A DNA stretch of 64,000 nt from Bradyrhizobium sp. CCBAU 53340 (GTDB taxonomy: Bacteria; Pseudomonadota; Alphaproteobacteria; Rhizobiales; Xanthobacteraceae). A program made the translations under genes and the position numbers. The first letter of the stretch is position 1; each line of letters starts with the position of its first letter. Under the pieces are notes generated by a model that saw only the letters and a program-made list of their open reading frames with translations, did no database searches and was not told where the DNA came from. Where the stretch lies: assembly GCF_015291645.1 (NCBI RefSeq), contig NZ_CP030055.1:7338501-7402500 (forward strand). Direction: 5' to 3'. Positions 1 to 10,604 of the stretch are shown here, piece by piece.

Positions 1-2
1 GG

Positions 3-1028
3 CTGCCGCTGTTTTCCAGAAACAACTGCCAGGCGATCCGCGACCCCGGCAATCAATTGTTCTGCGGTGATCCGGAGCTGTCTGCGGCCGCCGAGAAACT
101 GAGCACGGCCATCGAGGCGCGGCTGGCCCGCCTGCCCGATCGCCTGCCCGCGATCGAGGAGAACGCGATCTGGATCCGCCAGCGCAATCTCGGCTGCGGC
201 ATCGTCGGCCAGAGCGCTGTTCACACCGAGGATTTCGACCGGGTGAAGGCCTGCCTGCTCAAGGTGACCGAGGATCGCGCCGCGATCGTGCACGATCCGG
301 ATTTCGACTGTCTTGCGGCCAACACCGCAGCCGGTGCGCTGATCTGCGCGGATCCATCACTGGCGCTGACCGAGACCGAGCTCAACGCCCAGGTGCTCGC
401 ACTGATCAGCAAGCTCGACCCGACCGCCGCGCGCTTTGCCTTCGCCGAATACGGCCGATGGACGCGCGAGCGCGATCGCAAGTGCAATCTGGTCGGCAAG
501 GAGAATGTGCCGCTCGAAGAGCTCGGCTCCGCGGAAGATTGTCTCGCTGATCATCTCAAGCGCAAGACCGAGGAGATCACAGCCGCCAGGGGCGACCCGA
601 AAAAGGTGTTCGGCCGGCAGGTCGCAGCCCACGAACCCGACACCGACGCCGTCGATTTCTGCGCCGCGCGCATCCACGCCGCCAATGCGTGCGGCAATTT
701 CCTCCGCATCAACCGCGTCTACGCGCTCGACAGCCAGGTGACCGACCAGGAGGCGCAGGTCACCGGCGAGATCGAGATGGTGGTGCTGGCGCCCTTCACC
801 ACCTGCAGCAAGGTCGCCTCCACCTGCACCGGCACCTGCTGGGACGCCGGCACCGGCCACCCGCAACCGGGCACCGCCAACAAGGAGCGTTCGGCGGCCG
901 CCTTCAACGTCACGCGCCGGTTGAGGATCCAGCGGACGTTTGCTTTCGTGAAAGGCACGGATGGCTGGCGCTGCCGCGAGGACGAATTGGCGCCCGTCAA
1001 TTCAGGGACGGCGGGTGGGGGATCGTAG
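3..1028 (+). CDS. LprI-like exported protein, 5' end missing
   Basis: Reading frame open from the left edge of the window, so the start and any signal peptide lie outside. The visible part has repeated LprI/DUF1311-style units: a Cys, then a CGDPEL- or CADPSL-type element, a helical stretch, a W-x-RxRN/D..C element, and a CL....R ending. The same pattern occurs around residues 8-85 and 95-175 of the visible product. The C-terminal third differs and is Cys-rich (about residues 215-300). LprI-type domains are periplasmic and some bind lysozyme; that role here is inference. A TTG at 57 could serve as a start, but coding continues upstream of it without a break, so a longer gene is more likely. 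Confidence 0.7.
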   Translation: MPLFSRNNCQAIRDPGNQLFCGDPELSAAAEKLSTAIEARLARLPDRLPAIEENAIWIRQRNLGCGIVGQSAVHTEDFDRVKACLLKVTEDRAAIVHDPDFDCLAANTAAGALICADPSLALTETELNAQVLALISKLDPTAARFAFAEYGRWTRERDRKCNLVGKENVPLEELGSAEDCLADHLKRKTEEITAARGDPKKVFGRQVAAHEPDTDAVDFCAARIHAANACGNFLRINRVYALDSQVTDQEAQVTGEIEMVVLAPFTTCSKVASTCTGTCWDAGTGHPQPGTANKERSAAAFNVTRRLRIQRTFAFVKGTDGWRCREDELAPVNSGTAGGGS

Positions 1029-1030
1029 CT

Positions 1031-1195
1031 CTTACCCTCCCCTGGAGGGGGAGGGTCGATCGCGCGCGGCGCGAGCGGGGTGGGGTGATCTCTCCACTCG
1101 AGCAGCATTCATTGCGGAGAGACCGTCACCCCACCCCGCTCCGCATTTCGCTTCGCTCCATGCGAAGCGACCCTCCCCCTCCAGGGGAGGGTAAG
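1031..1195. repeat. Intergenic palindromic repeat, family A
   Basis: Outer arms 1031-1055 and 1171-1195 are a perfect 25-base inverted repeat, and each arm can itself fold (CCCTCCCCTGGAGGGGGAGGG). The interior carries GGGGTGGGGTGA / TCACCCCACCCC-type arms and a GCTTCGCTCCATGCGAAGC hairpin. It lies between a plus-strand gene end and a minus-strand gene end, so it could also act as a bidirectional terminator. A second copy is at 36524-36702. Confidence 0.85.
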
Positions 1196-1201
1196 CGAAG
1201 A

Positions 1202-2401
1202 TCAAAACATCAGATTGTCCTTCACCAGCACCCAGCGGCCGCCCTTGACCTGCTGCACCTGGGTGATGGTGTTGGCAAGGTGGTCGGTCTTGGAGAACTT
1301 GGTCGGCGGCGAGTTGAAGATGTCGAGGAATTTCTGGCCCGACTCCAGTGAATCGAGCATCTTCTGACCGGTCAAATCCTTGCCGGCCTTGTCCGCGTAG
1401 AACGCAAACGTCATCACCGCGTTGTAGCCGATGATCGCCTGCGTGTTGGCGTCGGTGCCGAACATCTTCTTGTAGTTGATCAGCCAGTCGTGGACCTTGC
1501 CCTTGGCGGTGTCCTCATAGGGAATCTCGAATCCGCTCGCGGCATAGAGCCCCTCGACCGCCTCCTTGCCCAGCGTCGGCACTTCCAGCACGTTGGTTGG
1601 CGTGGCGCCGAGGAAGGTGACGTCCCAGCCAAGCTTCTTTGCTTCCGTCATCGCGCCGATGGTCTCGCGGATCACGGTGCCGAGCACGACGAGATCGCAG
1701 CCGTCCGACTTCATCTTGGCGACCTGCGCGCTGAAGTCGGAGGCTCCGCGCTTGTAGCTCGTCACCGACGCCGCCGGGATCTTCATCGCGGTCAGCTGCT
1801 GATTGAAGCCGTCGAGCACGTTCTTTCCGTACTCGTCGTCCTGATGCATGATGCAGGGCTTCTTGAAGTTCTTCCACTCCATCATGTATTTCAACGCCGC
1901 CCGCGTGCTCTCGACGTAGGGCAGCAGATTGTTGAACTTGAGCCGCTCCTGCGGCTTGGCCGGATCGAACTTGAAGGTGAATTCGGCGGCCGTCAGCGGA
2001 AACAGCTGCAGCACGCCGGCATCGAACAGGATGTCCTGCGCGGCGAGCACGGTGGGCGAGCCCATCCCGCCGATCATCGCAAAGATCTTGTCACGCTCGA
2101 CCATCTTCTGCGAGGCCAGCACCGCCTTCTTCGGGTCGTAACCATTGTCCTCCAGGATCATCTTGATCTTGCGGCCCTGGATGCCGCCGGCCGCGTTGAT
2201 CTCTTCGACCGCCATCTTCATGCCGTTGGAGACAGGCACGCCCCAGACCTTGATCGGGCCCGACAGATCCTGATGGGTGCCGATGACGATCTCGCTTGCC
2301 GAGATGCCCTCATTGGTGACCTTGGTTTGCGCCGCGGCTGGCAGACAGGTGAGCGCCAGCGCACTCACAGCAAGGCCGACCGCTTTCAACGATTTCGACA
2401 T
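1202..2401 (-). CDS. Branched-chain-type ABC transporter substrate-binding protein
   Basis: Periplasmic binding protein of 399 residues, type-1 fold (Peripla_BP_6/LivJ). A cleavable signal peptide covers about residues 1-24 (ends LPAAAQ). The mature start resembles other members: IVIGTHQDLSGPIKVWG, then NAAGGIQGRKIKMI and a GGMGSPTVLA stretch. It would deliver ligand to the LivHMGF membrane complex encoded upstream on the same strand. It is the last gene of the cluster, behind an acyl-CoA ligase gene. The ligand is unknown: this family takes amino acids but also aromatic and short-chain carboxylates, and the ligase neighbour favours a carboxylate (inference). Confidence 0.88.
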   Translation of the reverse strand: MSKSLKAVGLAVSALALTCLPAAAQTKVTNEGISASEIVIGTHQDLSGPIKVWGVPVSNGMKMAVEEINAAGGIQGRKIKMILEDNGYDPKKAVLASQKMVERDKIFAMIGGMGSPTVLAAQDILFDAGVLQLFPLTAAEFTFKFDPAKPQERLKFNNLLPYVESTRAALKYMMEWKNFKKPCIMHQDDEYGKNVLDGFNQQLTAMKIPAASVTSYKRGASDFSAQVAKMKSDGCDLVVLGTVIRETIGAMTEAKKLGWDVTFLGATPTNVLEVPTLGKEAVEGLYAASGFEIPYEDTAKGKVHDWLINYKKMFGTDANTQAIIGYNAVMTFAFYADKAGKDLTGQKMLDSLESGQKFLDIFNSPPTKFSKTDHLANTITQVQQVKGGRWVLVKDNLMF

Positions 2402-2480
2402 TGACGTCTCCTCTCCTCAGGCCCCGTTTGATGCGAAGGGCGGGGCCATCACCGCTTCGCTGTTTCTGGAACGAGATGAT

Positions 2481-4319
2481 CTAGGCCACCGCGCGCTCGC
2501 GATACATCGCGTCGATCTCGGCGGCGTAGCGCTTGTTCACGAAATTGCGTTTCAGCTTCATGGTCGGCGTCAGCTCCTCGTCCTCCGGGGTAAGCTGGCG
2601 CTCGATCAGGTAGAATTTCTTGATGGTCTCGACGCGGGCGAAGTTCACGTTGACGCCCTCGATCTCATGCCAGATCAGATCCTGGATTTCGCGGGCCCGG
2701 CACAGGCTGGCGTAATTGGTGAAGGGAATGTCTTGGTCCTGGGCGAATTTCTCGACATTCTCCTGGTCGATCATCACGAGACAGGTGAGATAAGGCCTCT
2801 TGTCGCCGATCACGACGGCGTCCGAAATGTAGGGCGAGAATTTCAGCTGGTTCTCGATCTCCGACGGCGTGACGTTCTTGCCGCCCGAGGTGATGATGAT
2901 GTCCTTCATGCGGTCAGTGACGCGGACGAAGCCCTCATTGTCGATGGTGCCGACATCGCCGGTGTGCAGCCAGCCGCGATGATCGATCGTCTCCGCGGTC
3001 TTCTCGGGCTGGTTCAGATAGCCCATGAACAGGAAATCGCCCCTGATCAGGATCTCGCCGTCACCCGAGAGCGCGACCTCGCCCCAGGGCACCGCCGTAC
3101 CGACCGAGCCGAGCTTGATGCGCTCGGCCGGCATCATGGTCGCGACGCCGCAATTCTCGGTCTGGCCGTAGACCTCGTGCATGTCGATGCCGAGCGCGAG
3201 ATACCAGCGGATCAGATCCGGCGCGATCGGCGCCGCGCCGGTGAAGGCGATGCGGCATCGGTCGAGGCCAATCATGCGGCGGATGTTGCGGAAGGCGAGC
3301 TGATAGGCGATGCGGTTCGCAATGCGCAAGCCCAACGGCGGCGCCCTGCCTTCGATCCGGCAATCGACCATGCGGTAGCCGATCTTGATGGCGCGGCGAT
3401 AGACCCATTGCTGGAATGGCGTCGCGTCCTTCAGCGCGATGGTGATGGCGGAATAGAATTTTTCCCAGATCCGCGGCACCGCGAGGAACACGGTCGGCTG
3501 CACCTCGCGCAGATTGTCGGGAACGGTCTCGGGGCTTTCGGCAAAGTTCATGACCGAGCCGAGCGCGACCGAGATGTAATAGCCGCCGACGCGCTCGGCG
3601 ACGTGGCAGAGCGGCAGGAAGATCAGCCGGTCCTCGTCCTCCCGCGCGGGAATGAAGTCGTTGGCGTGCCGCATCTGGTGCGTGACGCTGCGGTTGGCGT
3701 GCATGGCCCCCTTGGGCGGGCCGGTGGTGCCGGACGTATAGACGAGGACGGCGAGATCATCAGCGCTCCGGCTGTCGACCATCTCCTGCCACAGCGCCTC
3801 GCGGCCGACCATGTAATTTCGGCCGAGCGCGCGAAATTCGTCGAGCGACATCACCATGTCGTCGGAGAAGCCGCTGAGGCCCTCCATGTCGAACACAATG
3901 ACCTTGTGCAGGCTCGGACAGCGCGCACGGCAGGTGAGGATCTTGTCGAGCTGCTCCTCGTCCTCGGCGAAGATCACGCGCGTCGTGGAATCGTTGAGGA
4001 GGTATTCGACCTGGGCCGAGGAGTCGGTCGGATAGATGCCCGAGGAGACGCCGCCGGCGCACAGGATGCCCATGTCGGCGTAGACCCATTCCGGGACGGC
4101 ATTGGCGATGATCGAGGCGACATCGCCCGGCATGAAACCAACGGCGCGAAGGCCGTAGGCGATTTCCTTTGATATCTGCAGCCATTCGCGCCAGCTCGTC
4201 GGCTGCCAGATGCCGAACGTCTTCTCGCGGATCGCGGGCCTGTCGCCGCGCAGCTCTGCTGCGCGCAAGAAGCTCTTCGCGATCGTATCAGCGACCGTCA
4301 GCACCGCCGCTCGGGCCAT
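2481..4319 (-). CDS. AMP-forming acyl-CoA synthetase (long-chain fatty acid-CoA ligase type)
   Basis: ANL-superfamily enzyme of 612 residues that activates a carboxylic acid with ATP and CoA. Visible motifs: the ATP-binding loop YTSGTTGPPKG (about residues 193-203), the YGQTENCG motif, the hinge LHTGDVGTIDNEGF, and DRMKDIIITSGGKNVTPSEIE leading into the mobile C-terminal domain. The length and the ERLIFLPLCH-like segment fit the FadD15/long-chain group. It lies between livF and the binding-protein gene of a branched-chain-type ABC importer, all on the minus strand, suggesting uptake coupled to activation of the imported acid. The substrate cannot be read from the sequence. Confidence 0.88.
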   Translation of the reverse strand: MARAAVLTVADTIAKSFLRAAELRGDRPAIREKTFGIWQPTSWREWLQISKEIAYGLRAVGFMPGDVASIIANAVPEWVYADMGILCAGGVSSGIYPTDSSAQVEYLLNDSTTRVIFAEDEEQLDKILTCRARCPSLHKVIVFDMEGLSGFSDDMVMSLDEFRALGRNYMVGREALWQEMVDSRSADDLAVLVYTSGTTGPPKGAMHANRSVTHQMRHANDFIPAREDEDRLIFLPLCHVAERVGGYYISVALGSVMNFAESPETVPDNLREVQPTVFLAVPRIWEKFYSAITIALKDATPFQQWVYRRAIKIGYRMVDCRIEGRAPPLGLRIANRIAYQLAFRNIRRMIGLDRCRIAFTGAAPIAPDLIRWYLALGIDMHEVYGQTENCGVATMMPAERIKLGSVGTAVPWGEVALSGDGEILIRGDFLFMGYLNQPEKTAETIDHRGWLHTGDVGTIDNEGFVRVTDRMKDIIITSGGKNVTPSEIENQLKFSPYISDAVVIGDKRPYLTCLVMIDQENVEKFAQDQDIPFTNYASLCRAREIQDLIWHEIEGVNVNFARVETIKKFYLIERQLTPEDEELTPTMKLKRNFVNKRYAAEIDAMYRERAVA

Positions 4320-4349
4320 GCGCGTCTCCTTCTTGTCGCCCCTGATGGC

Positions 4350-4389
4350 TCATCGCCAAGTTCTTCATCGCCAGGTTCTCATCGCCAAG
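4350..4389. repeat. Three short tandem repeats at the 3' end of livF
   Basis: TCATCGCCAAG / TCATCGCCAGG / TCATCGCCAAG begin at 4350, 4365 and 4379. The third copy contains the livF stop codon (minus strand), so two near-copies of the last codons lie just past the stop, in the gap before the ligase gene. It looks like a replication-slippage duplication. Confidence 0.7.
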
Positions 4390-5167
4390 TCTTCTTCTTT
4401 TTCCAGCGCCGTTCGCCTCGCGCGCCCGCTTCCTTGGCGCCGAGGTAGAATTCCTGGATGTCCTGCGAATGCATCAAGCGGTCGCAGCTGTCGTTCATCA
4501 CGACCCGGCCGATCTCCAGCACGTAGCCGTAATGCGCGGTCTCCAGCGCCACGCGGGCATTCTGCTCGACCAGCAGGATCGACATGCCCTGCTCCTCGTT
4601 GACGCGGCGGATGATGGTGAAGATCTCCTTCACCAGGATCGGCGAGAGGCCGAGCGAGGGTTCGTCGAGCAGCAGCAGCGTCGGCCGGTTCATCAGCGCG
4701 CGCCCGATCGCGAGCATCTGCTGCTCGCCGCCGGAGAGCTGGCCGGCCGGCTGGTTGATGCGCTCCTTCAGCCGCGGGAAATAGCCGTAGACTCGCTCCA
4801 GGTCTTCCACCACGCCGTCGCGGTCACTGCGCGGATAGGCACCCATCATCAGATTTTCCCGCACCGAGAGGAACGGGAACACCTCGCGTCCTTCAGGCAC
4901 ATGGCTGAGGCCGAGACGGACGATCTTGTCCGCTTCCATGCGCTGGATCGGCTTGCCCATGAACTCGATCGACCCCTTCTGCGGATCGAGAATGCCGGAG
5001 ATCGTCTTCAGCACCGTGGTCTTGCCGGCGCCGTTGGCGCCCAGCAGCGTGACGATGCGGCCGCGCGGCACCTCCAGCGAGATGCCGCGGATCGCCATGA
5101 TCGGCCCGTAATAGCTCTCGATGTTCGAGAGTTTCAGGATGATATCGGGCGCCGCGCTCGCATCCAT
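4379..5167 (-). CDS. livF: Branched-chain-type ABC transporter ATP-binding protein LivF
   Basis: ABC ATPase of 262 residues energising the LivHM permease. Walker A is [12 protein letters not shown], the signature is [15 protein letters not shown], Walker B is [13 protein letters not shown], and an H-loop-type element lies in [11 protein letters not shown]. The C-terminal end is lysine-rich (KKKKTWR), beyond the usual end of the family. It starts 3 bases after livG stops, so the two are translated together. LivF-type subunits have a short core with SLGLSP after Walker B, as seen here. Confidence 0.93.
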   Translation of the reverse strand: MDASAAPDIILKLSNIESYYGPIMAIRGISLEVPRGRIVTLLGANGAGKTTVLKTISGILDPQKGSIEFMGKPIQRMEADKIVRLGLSHVPEGREVFPFLSVRENLMMGAYPRSDRDGVVEDLERVYGYFPRLKERINQPAGQLSGGEQQMLAIGRALMNRPTLLLLDEPSLGLSPILVKEIFTIIRRVNEEQGMSILLVEQNARVALETAHYGYVLEIGRVVMNDSCDRLMHSQDIQEFYLGAKEAGARGERRWKKKKTWR

Positions 5168-5170
5168 CGC

Positions 5171-5929
5171 TTACGCTCCCAGATACGCGGCGACGACGTC
5201 GGGGTGCTGCTGCACCTCCGAAGGCGAGCCCATCGCCAGCACTCGGCCGTAGTTCAGGGCGATGACGCGGTCGGAGACGCGGTTGACCAGCGACATGTCG
5301 TGCTCGACCATCAGCACGGTGACGCCGAGCTCGCTCTTCATGTCGCGGATCCAGAACGACATGTCGTCGGTCTCCTCGACATTGAGGCCGGAGGACGGCT
5401 CGTCGAGCAGGATCAGCTTCGGCTCCGAGCAGAGCGCTCGCGCGAGCTCAATCACCTTGCGGACACCGTAGGGCAGGCCCGAGATCAGCTTGTCGCGATA
5501 AGGCTCGAGATCGAGGAATTCGATGACCTGCTCGACCCGGCGGCGATGAACCTTCTCGTTGGTGCGCACGCTCGGCAGGAACAGCAATTCCTGCCAGAGC
5601 TGCGTGGTGGAATGGCGGTGACGCCCGACCAGCAGGTTCGACAGCACCGTGGCATTCTCGAACAGCTCGATGTTCTGGAAGGTGCGGGCGATGCCGAGCT
5701 TTGCGATGTCGTAAGGCGGCTGCTCGGTGATGTCCTGGTCCTCGAAGAAGATGCGGCCCGAGGTCGGCCGGTAGATGCGCGAGATCAGGTTGAAGATCGA
5801 GCTCTTGCCGGCGCCGTTCGGTCCGATGATTGAGAGGATCTCGCCCTTCTCGACCGCAAACGACACCGCATCGACGGCCTTGAGGCCTCCGAAATGCAGC
5901 GACAGGTTCTCGGCGCGAAAATAGCTCAT
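5171..5929 (-). CDS. livG: Branched-chain-type ABC transporter ATP-binding protein LivG
   Basis: ABC ATPase of 252 residues, the second nucleotide-binding subunit of the importer. Walker A is [12 protein letters not shown]. The signature region is [16 protein letters not shown], the YG form typical of LivG rather than LSGGQ. Walker B is [16 protein letters not shown], followed by [11 protein letters not shown] and the family-typical C-terminus ending PDVVAAYLG. Its ATG overlaps the livM stop by 4 bases (ATGA), indicating translational coupling. Confidence 0.93.
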   Translation of the reverse strand: MSYFRAENLSLHFGGLKAVDAVSFAVEKGEILSIIGPNGAGKSSIFNLISRIYRPTSGRIFFEDQDITEQPPYDIAKLGIARTFQNIELFENATVLSNLLVGRHRHSTTQLWQELLFLPSVRTNEKVHRRRVEQVIEFLDLEPYRDKLISGLPYGVRKVIELARALCSEPKLILLDEPSSGLNVEETDDMSFWIRDMKSELGVTVLMVEHDMSLVNRVSDRVIALNYGRVLAMGSPSEVQQHPDVVAAYLGA

Positions 5930-7077
5930 CGGTTCCGCTCCGACTTCACGTAGATCTTCTGCCGCTTGAAGGTCGCGCGCTTGTAGAGCGGAAAGAGCTG
6001 GAAGAAGAGCTTGATCTTCAGCCAGCGGCCGTAGAGCCCGAGCGGCTCGAACAGCACGAACAGCACGATGATGATGCCGTAGATCGCGCCCTTCAACCCG
6101 TTGAGCGAGGCGAAGGCCGCCACCTCGGACTGGATGTTTCCCGCGGTCGCCGTCCCTGCGCCCAAGGTCGTGGCGATGCCGGCGATGATGCCGGGCATGT
6201 CGTCCTTCAAATAGGTCAGGAACGGATCGATCATCACGATGAAGATCGCCCCCAGCACCGCGCCGTGCAGGCTGAAGGTGCCGCCGATCAGGATCACGAT
6301 GATGAACTCGATCGAGAGCTGCAGTGTGAACATCTCCGGCGAGATGAAGGAGAGCTTGTGGGCGAACAGCACGCCGGCAAAGCCTGTGATCGCCGCCGAG
6401 ATCGCAAAGGACTTGACCTTATAGAGCGCGACGTTGACGCCCATGCTGCGGGCCGCGGTCTCGCTGTCGCGGATCGCGACGAAGGCGCGCCCGGTCGGCG
6501 AGCGCAGCAGGTTCAGCGTGCCGACGATGGTCAGCACCAGCACCGCGAGGCAAAGGAAATAGAAGGTCGGACTGTCGCGCGAGACCGTCACGCCGAGCAG
6601 CGACAGCGCCTTGACCCGCAGGCCCTCATTGCCGTTGGTGACGCTCTCCCACCGCGCCAGGATCTCTTCGACGATGAAGGCAAAGGAGATGGTGGCGATG
6701 ACGAGATAGATGCCTTGCAGCCGCAGCGCGGGAAAGCCGACCAGCGCGCCGATACAGCCGGTCAGGGCGCCTGCGGCGAGGAAATAGGCGGGGAAAGGCA
6801 CATTGTACTTCTGCAAATAGGCCGCCGTGTAGGCACCGATCGCCAGGAACGCGGCGTGTCCGAGCGAGGCCTGTCCGGTAAAGCCGGTCAGAATCAGCAG
6901 CGCCACGCCGACGGTTGCGTAGATGCAGACGAAGACGAGCTGGCTCATCAGATAGCTGGAGAGCACGTAGGGTGCGATCAGCAGCACCGCGAACAGCAGG
7001 CCATAGGAGACGACATAGCCCGAATGCGGGAACAGCCTGATGTCGTCCTCGTAGTCGGTCTTGAACAGGAAGCGCAT
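5926..7077 (-). CDS. livM: Branched-chain-type ABC transporter permease LivM
   Basis: Integral membrane permease of 383 residues with about 8-10 hydrophobic segments. The LivM hallmark TGFTGQASLGHAAFLAIGAY is at about residues 64-83, and the cytoplasmic coupling region reads GRAFVAIRDSETAARSMGV, the EAA-like loop of this family. The C-terminal tail is basic ([19 protein letters not shown]). It lies 4 bases after livH and overlaps livG. It forms the channel with LivH. Confidence 0.92.
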   Translation of the reverse strand: MRFLFKTDYEDDIRLFPHSGYVVSYGLLFAVLLIAPYVLSSYLMSQLVFVCIYATVGVALLILTGFTGQASLGHAAFLAIGAYTAAYLQKYNVPFPAYFLAAGALTGCIGALVGFPALRLQGIYLVIATISFAFIVEEILARWESVTNGNEGLRVKALSLLGVTVSRDSPTFYFLCLAVLVLTIVGTLNLLRSPTGRAFVAIRDSETAARSMGVNVALYKVKSFAISAAITGFAGVLFAHKLSFISPEMFTLQLSIEFIIVILIGGTFSLHGAVLGAIFIVMIDPFLTYLKDDMPGIIAGIATTLGAGTATAGNIQSEVAAFASLNGLKGAIYGIIIVLFVLFEPLGLYGRWLKIKLFFQLFPLYKRATFKRQKIYVKSERNR

Positions 7078-7081
7078 GCGT

Positions 7082-7957
7082 TCAGACCTTCTTGCGGGCG
7101 TGAAGGCCGAACAGGCCTTCGGGCTTCAGCAGCAGCACGACCAGCAGCACGATGTAGGGCGCGACGTCCTTCCAGCCCTCGGGCAGATAGAATCCGGCCA
7201 TGCTCTCGATCACGCCGATCAGGACGCCGCCGACCACCGCGCCGGGGATCGAGCCGAAGCCACCGAGCACGGCGGCCGGAAATGCCTTGAGCCCGAGCAC
7301 GAGGCCGACATTGGAGTGAATGAAGGTGATCGGCGCCAGCAGCACGCCGGCGCAGGTCGCCACGGCCGCGCTGATCGCCCAGACGATCGACACCACGCGC
7401 TTGACCGGAATACCCATGTAATAGGCCGCCAGCATGTTCTCGGAGCTGGCGCGCATAGCGGTGCCGAGCGCGGTCTTGTTGAAGAACAGCCAGAGCAGCG
7501 TGCAGAGGATGATGGTCGCGGCGATCACCGAGAGCTTGTCATGGGCAAGCACCAGCGAGCCGATGCGCAGCACGCCCTGGCTGAACGGCGTCTCGATCTT
7601 GAAATCGTCGGTGCCCCAGATCATGCCTGCGACCGAGCGCAGGAAATAGCCGAGGCCGATGGTGGCCATGATGATGGAGAATTGCGGATAGCCGAGGATC
7701 GGCCGCACCACGATCCGCTCCGCCAGCATGCCGAACAGCGCCATCGCGGCCACTGCACCGGCAAAGCCGACCCAGTAGTTGAGCCCCATCATGCCGATGA
7801 AGGTGAAGGCGAAGAAGCCGCCCAGCATCATCAGATCGCCCTGGGCGAAATTGACGACCTCGGTGGCCTTGTAGACGAGCACGAAGCCGAGCGCGATCAG
7901 GCCGTAGACACAGCCGAGTGCAACACCGCTGACCAGCTGCTGAACGAAATCCAGCAT
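7082..7957 (-). CDS. livH: Branched-chain-type ABC transporter permease LivH
   Basis: Permease of 291 residues, first gene of the importer operon. The ATG at 7957 was chosen because GGGAGGA lies about 8 bases upstream and the product then begins MLDFVQQLVSGVALGCVYGL, as in the family; the frame is open 17 codons further upstream but with no ribosome site. Motifs include the N-terminal ATEVVNFAQGDLMMLGGF, the EAA-like TALGTAMRASSENMLAAYYMGI, and the C-terminal GGFGSIPGAVVGGVLIG. Order on the minus strand is livH-livM-livG-livF-ligase-binding protein. Confidence 0.92.
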   Translation of the reverse strand: MLDFVQQLVSGVALGCVYGLIALGFVLVYKATEVVNFAQGDLMMLGGFFAFTFIGMMGLNYWVGFAGAVAAMALFGMLAERIVVRPILGYPQFSIIMATIGLGYFLRSVAGMIWGTDDFKIETPFSQGVLRIGSLVLAHDKLSVIAATIILCTLLWLFFNKTALGTAMRASSENMLAAYYMGIPVKRVVSIVWAISAAVATCAGVLLAPITFIHSNVGLVLGLKAFPAAVLGGFGSIPGAVVGGVLIGVIESMAGFYLPEGWKDVAPYIVLLVVLLLKPEGLFGLHARKKV

Positions 7958-8227
7958 CGCCGCGTCCTCCCGATACAACCAGCGGTTCTGATGACCGCCT
8001 TGCCGCATCTTGTGTCCAGCCGCTACGCGGTCGTTGCACCGCGCGCGCCATTTGTCCCGGCGGCAATTCAGCCTGAACGCCCGCGCGCTGTCAACAAACG
8101 GTGACTTCTAGGGCGTCTTGCCTTTAGTCCAAGATGGATGCCGGAATTTGCGGCAGCGCGATTCACCGTGCCGAAACATCTTGGGGTCATGGTCGCGACC
8201 GATGCAAAACCTGTTAGTGTGGCCGTC

Positions 8228-8973
<746 letters not shown>

Positions 8974-8977
<4 letters not shown>

Positions 8978-10500
8978 GCTCGGCGACCGCGCTGTCCTGG
9001 TTTGCCCGTCACGAGCTCCGCCTCGCCTGGCGCGAATGGTTCGCGATGATGACGGGCGGTCGGCGCCGGCGCGCCCGCGCCGCCGTCGTCGGTCTGCTGT
9101 TCTTCGCTGCACTGCTGCATGTGCCGGCCTGGGCCGTGATCGGCCGCTTCGCCAATCTGCAGCTGCCGCTCGACAAATCCTCGCTGATCGTGATCTCGGC
9201 GACGATCTTGCTCGCCTGGACCCTGATGCTGTCACAGGCGATCGAATCGGTGACACGGGTGTTTTACGCCCGCGCCGACCTCGACCTCATCATGTCCTCA
9301 CCGGCAACGCTGGCCAATCTGTTCTCGGTGCGCATCGCCGCGATCGCGCTCAGCGTCACGGTGATGGCGCTGCTGTTCTCGACGCCCTTCATCGACGTGC
9401 TTGTGATCGGCGGCGGCGCGCGCTGGCTCAGCGCCTTCGGCGTGGTGGTCGCGATGGGCCTGTCGGCGGCCGCGATCGCGATTGCCGTCACCATTCTGCT
9501 GTTTCGCCTGATCGGCCCGGCGCGGACGCGCTTCGTCGCCCAGATCCTGGCCGCGATCATCGGCGCGGGCTTCGTGATCGCGCTCCAGGTCGCGGCGATC
9601 ATCTCCTATGGCACGCTGTCGCGCTTCACCATCCTGACCTCAGGCACCCTCGCCGCGCATGCGCCCGACATCGACAGCATCTGGTGGTGGCCGGCGCGGG
9701 CAACCATGGGCGACAGCGAGGCGCTGCTGCTGCTTCTCGCGCTGGGGCTCATGCTGCTCGGATGCGTGATGGCGATCTTCTCGGGCCACTTCGCCGACAC
9801 CGCGATCGACGCCGCCGCTTACGGCTCATCCAGCCGCAAGCGCGCAAGGGAGCGGCCGTTCCGCGGCGGTTCGCGCCAACAGGCCCTACGCCGCAAGGAG
9901 TTCACGCTACTCTGGCGCGACCCCTGGCTAATCTCGCAAACACTGATGCAGCTGCTCTATCTGGTGCCGCCGGCGCTGCTGCTGTGGCGCAGTTTTGGTG
10001 ACAGCTCTGCGGCTCTGACCCTGATCACGCCCGTGATCGTGATGGCGGCAGGACAGCTCGCCGGCGGGCTCGCCTGGCTGACGATCTCGGGCGAGGACGC
10101 CCCTGATCTGGTCGCGACCGCACCGCTGACGCCGTCCAGCGTCATCCGCGCCAAGATCGAGGTGGTGCTGATCGCGATCGCCGTCATCTTCAGCCCGCTG
10201 GTTGCGGCACTGGTTTTCGCCTCGCCATTCCAGGCCGCGATCACCGCGGCCACGATCATCATCAGCGCCGCCTCCGCCACCGCAATCCAGCTCTGGTTCC
10301 GGGTCCAGGCCCGCCGCAGCCAATTCCGCCGCCGCCAGACCTCGTCGCGGCTTGCGACCTTCGCCGAAGCCTTCTCCTCGATCGGCTGGGCCGCCACCGC
10401 CGCGCTGCTGCTCACGCTGCCGACCGCCGGCATCGTCAGCGGCCTGATCACCGCGGGCATGGTGGCGATGACCTGGAAGTTCAGCCCAAAGCGCGAGTAA
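8974..10500 (+). CDS. ABC-2-type transporter membrane protein
   Basis: Membrane protein of 508 residues with about 10-12 hydrophobic segments, coupled to the ATPase gene before it by an ATGA overlap. A soluble basic stretch (about residues 287-320, with SSSRKRARERP and RRKEFTLLWRDP) separates two membrane halves. The RRKEFTLLWRDPWL element, an amphipathic segment before a membrane helix, resembles the coupling region of ABC-2 permeases. No periplasmic adaptor or outer-membrane partner is nearby. Substrate unknown. Confidence 0.8.
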
Positions 10501-10604
10501 AGGCGGGAGTGACGGTGCGACACTGACGCGCTGTTGATCGCGCCCTGTTGGCGACGCGCCGGATTGCACGCTAGACTTCCCCTGAAGTCATCGAGGACGG
10601 AGTC

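Noticed and set aside
2277..4172. Open plus-strand frame of 631 codons opposite the acyl-CoA ligase
   Set aside because: Antisense shadow; no motif, low-complexity residues, and the minus strand encodes an intact ligase.
4350..4389. CRISPR-like repeats
   Set aside because: Units are 11 bases at 14-15 base spacing with no unique spacers; a slippage repeat instead.
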